A stretch of DNA of 7,127 nt from an uncultured Chitinophagaceae bacterium (lineage in GTDB: Bacteria; Bacteroidota; Bacteroidia; Chitinophagales; Chitinophagaceae). Positions 1-6,500 of this stretch are shown in pieces. The translations under genes were made by a program, and so were the position numbers. The notes below the pieces were generated by a model that saw nothing but the letters and a program-made list of their open reading frames with translations, ran no database searches and was not told the DNA's origin. Location: the NCBI GenBank assembly GCA_903841915.1, contig CAIMKO010000049.1, positions 1-7,127 of the forward strand, given 5' to 3'. Position 1 is the first letter of the stretch, and every line of letters begins with the position of its first letter.

Positions 1-40
1 CCTTCTCCTTCAGGAGAAGGTGGCTGAAAGCCGGATGAGG
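1..40. repeat. REP-like hairpin element
   Basis: CCTTCTCC and GGAGAAGG (1-8, 13-20) form a perfect 8-bp stem with a TTCA loop. A smaller GGCT-gaa-AGCC hairpin (22-32) and the tail CCGGATGAGG follow directly. A hairpin with this kind of GGATGAGG tail resembles dispersed intergenic REP-type repeats seen in many bacterial genomes; that resemblance is from memory and was not searched. No T-run follows the stem, so it is a poor intrinsic terminator. The element may begin left of the window edge. Confidence 0.55.
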
Positions 41-50
41 TCGTTTTCGG

Positions 51-90
51 TTGCCCTTTTTTGTTTCTTTTTTGGGCAAGCAAAAAAGAA
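51..90. repeat. inverted repeat, T-rich/A-rich arms
   Basis: TTCTTTTTTG (65-74) and CAAAAAAGAA (81-90) are perfect 10-bp complementary arms around GGCAAG. A second, alternative pairing uses TTGCCC (51-56) with GGGCAA (74-79). The two pairings exclude each other. The sequence looks like a common dispersed intergenic repeat; no coding role is visible. Confidence 0.5.
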
Positions 91-114
91 TAAAAAATAA
101 ATATTCTCTTACAT

Positions 115-140
115 CGATGTTGGTGAAAACACCAACATCG
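115..140. repeat. perfect 11-bp inverted repeat hairpin
   Basis: CGATGTTGGTG (115-125) and CACCAACATCG (130-140) pair perfectly with an AAAA loop. It is a strong stem, but neither strand has a T-run directly after it, so it is not a typical intrinsic terminator. It could be a dispersed repeat or an mRNA 3'-end stabiliser for a gene left of the window. Confidence 0.55.
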
Positions 141-144
141 GCAA

Positions 145-302
145 AGTATTAAATACAGTGTGCTTTCAAAAATCCATTTGGATTTTCCTCTGCGACCTCA
201 CAATACAACAGCTTGAAAAGACATTTTGATGCCTGAAATTTCAGCTTCAAAAAAACTCTGGAAACTCCGTGTAAACCTCTGCTATCTCTGCGTTAAAAAA
301 AA
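145..302. repeat. 150-bp direct repeat, copy 1
   Basis: Bases 145-294 align without gaps to 391-540 with 9 mismatches in 150 positions (94% identity); both copies end in an A-run. Inside are GTATTaAATAC at the left edge (146-156), an AAAATCC-attt-GGATTTT hairpin (169-186), a perfect 12-bp palindrome CTGAAATTTCAG (233-244), and a right end reading CTCCGTGTAAACCTCTGC and then CTCTGCGTTAAAA. The right end resembles a family of intergenic repeats that I recall as widespread in Bacteroidota and other phyla; this was not searched. No target-site duplication is obvious and there is no open frame. Confidence 0.85.
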
Positions 303-390
303 TCTGTTGTATCCTGTTTTCTCTCTCAACACTTTAGAGAATATATCATTGGCGGGCACTGGAAACTTGTTACATTATCAAAAATGACAT

Positions 391-547
391 AGTATTAAAT
401 ACTGTGTTCTTTCAAAAATCTATTTGGATTTTCCTCTGCGACCTCACAATACAACAGCTTGAAAAGACATTTTGATGCCTGAAATTTCAACCTCAAAAAA
501 ACCCTGTGTACTCCGTGTAAACCTCTGCTATCTCTGCGTTAAAAAAA
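391..547. repeat. 150-bp direct repeat, copy 2
   Basis: Second copy of the element at 145-294, offset by exactly 246 bases with no indels. Its left edge has a slightly longer inverted repeat, AGTATT-a-AATACT (391-403), while its internal 12-bp palindrome has lost the last base (479-490). The hairpin arm change at 421 (C to T against copy 1 position 175) would still pair as a G-U in a plus-strand RNA. The mismatches cluster near the two ends; the central part, from about 422 to 488, is identical to copy 1. Confidence 0.85.
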
Positions 548-557
548 TTATCACGCA

Positions 558-594
558 ATAAAAAAGCCTTACTCTTTTTAAGAAGTAAGGCTTT
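558..594 (-). terminator. intrinsic terminator of the beta-barrel gene
   Basis: On the minus strand AAAGCCTTACT (594-584) and AGTAAGGCTTT (573-563) form an 11-bp stem with a 10-base loop. The stem runs directly into a T-run (complement of the A-run at 558-565). It starts 18 bases after the stop codon of the minus-strand gene. The plus-strand side is followed by CAAAAAA rather than Ts, so it should work in the minus direction only. Confidence 0.88.
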
Positions 595-611
595 CAAAAA
601 ATTTGTTCTGT

Positions 612-1409
612 CTATAACCCGCTTACCGTTAACCCAATGGATAAGGTATGCATATCAGGCCCCGCACCCTGTTTTAAAACAGGCGTGATCTGATAATCAC
701 AGTTGAGCGAAAAATTTCCATATCCTACCCTTGCGGTAGCAACAATGGTAGAACCGTTAAAATATCTTTTATTGAATTCCTTCTGGATATAAGTACTACC
801 GTAATAGCTTGCCCCATTTTGATCCTGCAGATCTTTTCCTTTGAAATAAGATTTCACCAAAACACCTGCTTTCATTCCAACTGCTGCTTTCCATGATTTA
901 CCCGGATGTTGCGGATCGGAATAATACCGCACTTCAAGCGGCACTTCCAGATACATCGTGGTAACCTTCGACTTATGGAAATGCGTGGTACTGTCAAATG
1001 CCAGTGTTCCGCCATTACCCTTCACTTTTACATATTCACGATCAAAGAAAATATTGCTCGATCCCAGTCCCAGGCCATAGGCGAAACTGAATTTGGGATT
1101 GGTCTTCATGGGCTTATCCATCATCACATAAAAATTAAAGTGACGACTGAATCCCTTTGTTTTAACACTATCAGGATGATTTAACCAACTGTCGCTTCCG
1201 TATTGAAATACAAAATGATCGGCAGGCCTTTTACTCAGATCGATCTTGCTCCAATCTGTTTTAGGCTTTGCCACAACAGGTTCAGGAACGGGTTTTGGCT
1301 TTATTTGGGTACTATCTGTTTTTTTCTTTTTAGAAAAAAGATGGCTCAATTGAGCATCTGCAGAAAGAATAACGGTAACACAAAGCAGTAATAAAAGCGT
1401 TTTTTTCAT
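612..1409 (-). CDS. secreted outer-membrane beta-barrel protein (OMP_b-brl_2/PorT-like)
   Basis: The protein has 265 residues from the ATG at 1409. That start gives a clean signal peptide (MKKT, hydrophobic core 4-15, cleavage near ADA-Q20). The frame stays open to an ATG at 1481, but that start would bury the signal peptide and overlap the predicted promoter. Residues 21-60 are a lysine- and proline-rich linker (KKKK at 27-30, repeated KP), and residues 65-265 alternate polar and hydrophobic residues with many aromatics and glycines, as in a small beta-barrel. The segment YLEVPLEVRYY (153-163) matches a strand pattern typical of the Bacteroidota OMP_b-brl_2 family. The product should sit in the outer membrane with the linker in the periplasm. 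The precise role is unknown, and no substrate can be inferred. It is transcribed divergently from the HPt operon and has its own promoter and terminator, so a link to the neighbouring synthase genes is not shown. Confidence 0.82.
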   Translation of the reverse strand: MKKTLLLLLCVTVILSADAQLSHLFSKKKKTDSTQIKPKPVPEPVVAKPKTDWSKIDLSKRPADHFVFQYGSDSWLNHPDSVKTKGFSRHFNFYVMMDKPMKTNPKFSFAYGLGLGSSNIFFDREYVKVKGNGGTLAFDSTTHFHKSKVTTMYLEVPLEVRYYSDPQHPGKSWKAAVGMKAGVLVKSYFKGKDLQDQNGASYYGSTYIQKEFNKRYFNGSTIVATARVGYGNFSLNCDYQITPVLKQGAGPDMHTLSIGLTVSGL

Positions 1410-1455
1410 TTTCTTTAGTTGTGAAGGAAATCTCATCCCCTTTTTGAAAGAGGGA

Positions 1456-1484
1456 CAAAAATAGTAGAATTGGCTGCACATAAA
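1456..1484 (-). promoter_or_regulatory. Bacteroidota-type promoter of the beta-barrel gene
   Basis: On the minus strand TATTTTTG (1463-1456) is an exact match to the Bacteroidota -7 consensus TAnnTTTG. A TTTA (1484-1481), one base off the -33 TTTG box, lies 17 bases upstream. Transcription would start near 1449, leaving a leader of about 40 bases before the ATG at 1409. This supports the shorter start of the beta-barrel gene. Confidence 0.55.
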
Positions 1485-1583
1485 GGGTTAAAAATTAGCA
1501 AAAGATATTCTTCACCCCTATTTAAATAGAAAAAATCTATATAAAAAGGGTCCCGCCCCGTAAATTACAGCACAAACAGCATC

Positions 1584-1970
1584 ATGGAACTCAATTTTAT
1601 GCTTTCAGAGAATGGCACTACGATCGATCTGTCTGTTTTACAGGATCTGGTTGGAGAAGATGTGCAGGCGCTTCAGACAATTATAGAGCTTTTTATAAAC
1701 ACCATGCCCCCCGCTATCGAAAAAATGAAGTTCTATCAGGAACAGAAAGATTGGGAAAACCTGTTTAAAACTGCCCATACCATGAAATCATCGGTATCGA
1801 TCATAAAAGTGGATGGCCTATATGAGGCGGTGGTAGATATTGAATCAAAGGCTGAAAATAAGACCGGACTTGACCATATCAGGCCGGCAATTGATACCAT
1901 AGCGCTGAAATATACAATGGCAGAGAAACTACTGAGAAAAGAACTACAGAAATACCAATCAAATTCATGA
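1584..1970 (+). CDS. HPt (histidine phosphotransfer) domain protein
   Basis: This 128-residue protein is essentially one HPt domain. The phosphorylation motif reads A64-H65-T66-M67-K68-S69-S70, close to the family pattern AHxLKGSS, so H65 is the predicted phospho-accepting histidine. A DLSVLQDLVGED segment (15-26) starts the helical bundle, and the whole chain is alpha-helical in character with no signal peptide or membrane segment. In this family the histidine shuttles phosphate between receiver domains in multi-step phosphorelays in the cytoplasm. Position 69 is Ser where Gly is usual. The start at 1584 is chosen as the first ATG; M6 (1599) is an alternative. No Shine-Dalgarno is visible. 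It lies 66 bases upstream of a receiver-only response regulator, its probable partner; no kinase is in the window. Confidence 0.88.
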   Translation: MELNFMLSENGTTIDLSVLQDLVGEDVQALQTIIELFINTMPPAIEKMKFYQEQKDWENLFKTAHTMKSSVSIIKVDGLYEAVVDIESKAENKTGLDHIRPAIDTIALKYTMAEKLLRKELQKYQSNS

Positions 1971-1985
1971 GCCGAAAACTATATT

Positions 1986-2010
1986 TTAATATTAATTTCG
2001 AACGATCGTT
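1986..2010 (+). promoter_or_regulatory. paired palindromes with a -7-like box before the response regulator
   Basis: The 66-base gap between the HPt and receiver genes contains two perfect 10-bp palindromes: TTAATATTAA (1986-1995) and AACGATCGTT (2001-2010). Overlapping them, TAATTTCG (1993-2000) is one base off the Bacteroidota -7 consensus TAnnTTTG. No clear -33 TTTG is present at the right distance. This may be an internal promoter with an operator, or chance in AT-rich DNA; no terminator separates the two genes. Confidence 0.28.
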
Positions 2011-2036
2011 AAACATTAATAAACAAAAATGCTGAT

Positions 2037-2393
2037 ATGAAGATCTTGATAGCGGAAGATGAGCCTTTGATGGCCAAAACCATCAGCATGAAATTAGAGA
2101 AGGAAGGCTATGAGGTGATCAGTTGCGCTGATGGGAAGGAAGCATTGCAAAAACTGGAGGAAGAACTTCCCGATATGGTCATTACCGACATCATGCTTCC
2201 TTATTCTTCAGGCCTTGAAATTTTGCAGTTCGTAAAAGCAAAGAACCCATTAACAGCGGTGATCGTTTTGTCGGCACTGGGTCAGGAAAATACCGTTGAA
2301 GATGCTTTTGAACTGGGCGCCGACGATTATATGACCAAACCTTTCAATTTAACCGAATTGGCTGTTCGGGTAAAGAGGTTGCTCAAAAAATAA
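2037..2393 (+). CDS. single-domain response regulator (receiver only, CheY-like)
   Basis: The 118-residue protein is a complete receiver domain and nothing else. It has the acidic pocket E7-D8-E9, the phospho-accepting D51 in TDIMLP, the switch residue S79 in LSALG, the aromatic Y98 and the conserved K101 in TKPFN. The chain stops just after the last helix, so there is no DNA-binding or enzymatic output domain. Such proteins act by protein contact or as intermediate carriers in phosphorelays. The HPt protein directly upstream is the obvious phosphate donor or acceptor, and the membrane-anchored HEAT protein downstream is a possible target; both links are inferred from gene order. The ATG at 2037 is the first in frame and starts the canonical first strand (KILIAEDE). 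No Shine-Dalgarno is visible. The next gene begins 113 bases after the stop. Confidence 0.93.
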   Translation: MKILIAEDEPLMAKTISMKLEKEGYEVISCADGKEALQKLEEELPDMVITDIMLPYSSGLEILQFVKAKNPLTAVIVLSALGQENTVEDAFELGADDYMTKPFNLTELAVRVKRLLKK

Positions 2394-2414
2394 TCAGTAG
2401 AAAATATGTTATTC

Positions 2415-2440
2415 TTGCATATTAACCGATATGTATTTTG
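2415..2440 (+). promoter_or_regulatory. possible promoter/operator before the HEAT gene
   Basis: TTG (2415-2417) and TATTTTG (2434-2440), separated by 16 bases, loosely resemble the Bacteroidota TTTG/TAnnTTTG pair. Between them CATAT-taaccg-ATATG (2418-2433) is a small inverted repeat. Both the boxes and the spacing are imperfect. If the site is real, transcription would start near the in-frame TTG at 2438, which favours the ATG at 2507 as the HEAT gene start. Confidence 0.25.
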
Positions 2441-2506
2441 ATCGCAATAGTCATTTTTTCAAACTGTAATGCCTTCTTATCCGGCGCAGCATTTTCTTCC
2501 CCTACG

Positions 2507-3598
2507 ATGCTGAACGCTTTTACGAAGATCATCAACCCCGATTATCTGTTGACCGGAATTGAAATTTTGTCTTCCGGATTTTTAATAGTGATCCTTGTCA
2601 TCTATGCTACACTTAATCTGAAAAAAACAAGATTTTTTTTCAAACAACGAATTCAATCCGAATTGGAAGTTTGGGTAGCAAAAGCAATTTTAGATGAATC
2701 GGAAGATGGAAGAAGCTTTAATATACCTGCTAGTTTTTTCCGCATTTTAAAAAGACCGCTCGCCAAAGAATTCACGGTGGAGGAATTGATCAATACAAAA
2801 AAAAATTTAACAGGTACTGCAGCCAATAATATCATTGCGCTCTATGAAGAACTGGATCTTAAAAAAGTATCCCTTAAAAAATTGCGTAACAGCAAATGGC
2901 ATATTCGCGCAAGGGGGATCCATGAATTATATTCCATGCAGCAAATGGATACACTACCCCTCATTTACGAGAATACAAACAATCAATATGAATTTGTGCG
3001 CATGGAAGCACAAATAGGTGTGATCAATATGACGGGGTTTGAAGGATTACGTTTTCTTGATCAGGTGAGTTATCCAATCACCGAATGGCAACAGATAAAA
3101 TTGTTGGACCAGTTAAGATCTGCAGAAGAAAGCGGACAACTGGCAACACATCTTCCCAAATGGCTTTCTTCCTTGAATGATACGGTGATCATTTTTGCTT
3201 TAAAGCTGGCTGCCGAATATCAGCAGTTCTCTGTGCACGATGCCGTTGCAAAATGTTTGGCACATAATAATGTTTCCGTAAGATTACAGGCCATTAAAAC
3301 ATTGGTCCATATTACGAATGAAACAACGCCGCAAATATTGACGGAACATTATCCCAATGAAAAATTCACCAATCAGTTAGCACTTTTGGATGCGCTTGTA
3401 AAAATTGCAACGCTGGATCAGGCCTGGTTTTTAATTGGCTTGCTCGATGACCCGAGTGATATTATAAAATTAAAAGCAGGAAGGATCCTGGCGCATAGTT
3501 TTCCGCGTGGACTAGAAGCTTTGGAAGAAAGAGGAAGAGCACCCTCAGGTCCTTACCAGGATATTTATCTGCACATTAAATCTGAAATGGAAAGATGA
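2507..3598 (+). CDS. membrane-anchored HEAT-repeat protein
   Basis: From the ATG at 2507 the protein has 363 residues. The frame stays open to a TTG at 2438, but that start adds 23 unremarkable residues and overlaps the possible promoter. One membrane segment (about 16-38, GFLIVILVIYATL) is followed by positive residues (KK at 39-40), so the rest should be cytoplasmic. From about 130 onward the chain shows HEAT-like helical repeats, with recognisable units near 131-145 (KWHIRARGIHEL), 160-175, 223-240, 253-269 (VSVRLQAIKTLVHI) and 315-332 (DIIKLKAGRILAH). HEAT arrays are protein-binding scaffolds and no catalytic motif is seen. The stop overlaps the start of the fusion gene (ATGA at 3595-3598), so the two products are probably translationally coupled and form a complex. 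Its likely job is to hold or regulate the glycosyltransferase at the membrane, possibly in response to the upstream receiver protein. That role is inferred. Confidence 0.8.
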   Translation: MLNAFTKIINPDYLLTGIEILSSGFLIVILVIYATLNLKKTRFFFKQRIQSELEVWVAKAILDESEDGRSFNIPASFFRILKRPLAKEFTVEELINTKKNLTGTAANNIIALYEELDLKKVSLKKLRNSKWHIRARGIHELYSMQQMDTLPLIYENTNNQYEFVRMEAQIGVINMTGFEGLRFLDQVSYPITEWQQIKLLDQLRSAEESGQLATHLPKWLSSLNDTVIIFALKLAAEYQQFSVHDAVAKCLAHNNVSVRLQAIKTLVHITNETTPQILTEHYPNEKFTNQLALLDALVKIATLDQAWFLIGLLDDPSDIIKLKAGRILAHSFPRGLEALEERGRAPSGPYQDIYLHIKSEMER

Positions 3599-6500
3599 GT
3601 TTGGAAAGCATTACAGATATTATGTTCGATATACTGATGTACGGAATATTTGCGTATTCTGTATTGCTGGTGCTATCCTATATTTTCATCGGCCTGTATT
3701 CCATCGGAGAAACACGTACCTATCTCTACAAAAACAGTTTTACGGATTATCGTTTATTGGCAGCATCTCCACATGCCCCTTCCGTTAGTATTCTGGCACC
3801 TGCTTATAATGAGGGCAAGACCATTATCGAAAATGTTCGTTCGCTCTTATCCATTTATTACAGTAATCTGGAAGTGATCATTTTGAATGACGGAAGCAAG
3901 GATGATAGCCTCGAAAAATTAATTGAGGCATTTGAACTGAAAAAAGTACACTTCTTTGTCAACTATCAAATTCCCACAAAAACGGTAAGAGGCGTTTATA
4001 AAAGCAGTAACCCTGTTTACAGCAAATTGGTGGTCGTTGATAAAGAGAATGGCGGAAAAGCAGATGCGTTGAATGTGGGTGTCAATACCGCAAGCAATGA
4101 TTACCTGGTTTGTATTGATGTGGATTGCATCCTGGAACAGGATGCTTTATTGAAAATGGTAAAACCATTTTTAGAAGAAACAGACAGAAAGGTCATCGCC
4201 TCAGGGGGCGTTGTTCGCATCGCCAATTCCTGCATCATTGAAGATGGTAAATTAATTAAAGTAAAGATCCCCAAACAATACCTGCCCAGGATGCAAAGCC
4301 TGGAATATATCCGTGCCTTTATTTTAGGCAGGATGGCATGGAGCAGATTAAATGGACTGATGCTGATCTCGGGTGCATTTGGTGCATTTGATAAAGAGAT
4401 CGTCATTAAAGCCGGAGGCTATAATCATAATACCGTTGGGGAAGACATGGAACTGGTAGTGCGTATGCGGCGCTATCTGGAAGAGAAAAAAGAAAAATAC
4501 CGTGTTACCTATATTCCCGATCCTTTGTGCTGGACCGAAGCGCCGGAATCATTACAAATATTAGGCAGACAACGCAATCGCTGGGCAAGAGGAACCTATG
4601 AAACTTTATTCTTCCATCGTAAAATGTTCTTCAATCCCCGCTATCATTTGATGGGTATGTTGAGTTATCCATACTGGTTCTTTTTCGAATTCCTGGCACC
4701 GATCATCGAGTTCCTGGGTTTTATTTTCTTTTTCGTTTTTGCAGCATTGGGAATGATCGAATGGTATTTCTTTATGGTCTATCTCTTCTTTGTTGTTTGC
4801 TTCGGCTATCTCTATTCTGCTTTCGCGATCTATATGGAGATCATCACGTATAACCAATACAAAAAAAGGTCAGAGATTTTTTTATTGATCGTGACGGCAT
4901 TAACAGAGCCGTTTTATTTTCATCCTTTTGTAGTATGGTCTGCCATTCAGGGATACATTGATCTGATCAAGAAAAATAAAGCCTGGGGCGAAATGACAAG
5001 AACAGGATTTGCCCAAACAAAAACTGCAACAACGGTTCAGGAGATCAGTAGCGATCAAACACTGATCAAAAAAGTAAATCCGGTAGTTGTATTCTTTAAA
5101 AAGATCCCGGAGAAATTCATTCGTTCCGCTAAAGATTTTTCCGGCTATGCCATGGCTTTGTTACTGTTACTGCTCGCCGCAAGGATCTTGGAATTTAGTT
5201 TGGAAGTTTTCAAACACGGCATCCCTAAATTATTTTTTAAAGTAATTGTATTCGGTCTTACAAAAGACCTTGCCTATTTTCTTTCAACAGGGCTGATCTG
5301 GTTTCTGCCATTCGCCGTATTGTATCTGTTGCATAAAAAAGCAGCGCAACTGTTTTTTATCGGACTCTCTGTTACGCTGATATTGATTCAGATTTCACTA
5401 TCGCAATATTTTTTAACCACACTGGTTCCGCTGGGGGCAGACCTTTGGGGCTATTCATGGAATGATATCAAACAAACGGTGGGCGCAGCAGGCGCTGTCA
5501 ATATTACAGCCATCCTGATATTTTCATTGGCCTTACTATTGATCATCTTGTCATTTATCTATCTTCCTAAGAAACTGAAACTGGGCGGCTTTTTTACTGC
5601 ATTAGTTTTTGTTTTATTTATAAGTTCCATTGCATTTAATTTTTTATCCAAGACAAATAAATGGCTACCCGGACAGGAGTACAGCAATAATATCGCATTA
5701 AATAAATCATACTTCTTTTTCAATGCATCGCTACAGCATTTTTTTCCGGCTGCTAAACAACAGGATATTTATGCCGATAGCTATAGTGGTGATTTTGGTA
5801 GTGAAGCCGATAAAAATAATTCGGTCGTTTCTTTCAATTATGTTGATGAAAAAAATTATCCTTTCCTGCATACTGTTGATAGTTCAGCTGATGTTTTATC
5901 GCCATTCTTTACTGCAGAAAAAACGCCCCCGAATATTGTCATTTTATTAGTGGAAGGATTGGGCAGGGCTTTTACCAACAAAGGGGCTTATCTCGGAAAC
6001 TTTACTCCATTCATTGATTCGCTCGCAGATAAAAGTTTATACTGGGAAAATTTTTTAAGCGAAGGCGGAAGAACATTTGCCGTATTACCTTCTTTTATCG
6101 GCTCTCTTCCTTTTGCAAAAAACGGCTTTAACGAATTGGGTGAAAATATGCCCGAGCATTTATCGTTACTGAGTTTGCTGCAACACAATGGCTATAACAC
6201 TTCCTTTCATTATGGCGGCGAATCAAGCTTTGACAATATGAACACTTACCTGCGGAAGAATCAGGTGAACAGCATTAATGATGAGCCAACTTTTCCTTCG
6301 GGTTTTTCCAAAATGCCGGGGCAAAATGGTTTCACCTGGGGCTATGGAGATAAAGACCTATTCAAACGATTTTTTGAGACCAAACAAAATACACAGCAAC
6401 CCTTTGCAAGTATTGTGTTGACCGTTTCTACGCACAGTCCCTTTTTTATAAACGAGCAGGATCATTATCTGCAACGTTTCGAACAGCGCATGGATGAATT

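Larger units (their letters stand above)
1..611. other. gene-free, repeat-rich intergenic region
   Basis: No convincing coding frame is visible on either strand in this stretch. It holds three strong hairpins (1-20, 65-90, 115-140), two near-identical 150-bp direct repeats (145-294, 391-540) separated by 96 bases of unrelated AT-rich sequence (295-390), and the minus-strand terminator at 558-594. The gene to the left is outside the window. The density of short repeats suggests a repeat-accumulating intergenic region rather than a regulatory leader, because no plus-strand gene starts here. Confidence 0.8.

Noticed and set aside
1..20. Intrinsic terminator for an upstream gene
   Set aside because: The stem is strong but is followed by TGGCTG instead of a T-run, and the left edge is cut, so termination cannot be supported.
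145..547. CRISPR array
   Set aside because: There are only two repeats of 150 bp with one 96-base gap; CRISPR repeats are short and regularly spaced, and no cas-like gene is present.
1538..1568. Plus-strand promoter for the HPt gene with TAAATTAC (1561-1568) as the -7 box
   Set aside because: It lacks the TTTG core and no TTTG lies 17-23 bases upstream; the true promoter of this operon could not be placed.
2431..2469. Twelve-codon open frame starting with ATG at 2431
   Set aside because: Too short, with no ribosome-binding site or leader-peptide features; most likely chance.
2438..2506. TTG start at 2438 for the HEAT protein
   Set aside because: A rare start codon, no Shine-Dalgarno, and it overlaps a possible promoter; the ATG at 2507 gives a normal N-terminus just ahead of the membrane segment.
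3650..3877. Open frame of 75 codons on the plus strand in another reading frame
   Set aside because: It lies wholly inside the GT2 part of the fusion gene, whose motifs (PAYNEG, NDGS) are read in the other frame; it shows no family features.
4101..4857. Minus-strand frames of 101 and 83 codons at 4101-4406 and 4606-4857
   Set aside because: They are antisense shadows of the GT2 catalytic region and its membrane segments; their translations show no domain.
4972..5160. A hidden frameshift or stop that would split the glycosyltransferase and sulfatase into two genes
   Set aside because: I translated every codon through this stretch and the frame is continuous; there is no stop and no new start with a ribosome-binding site.
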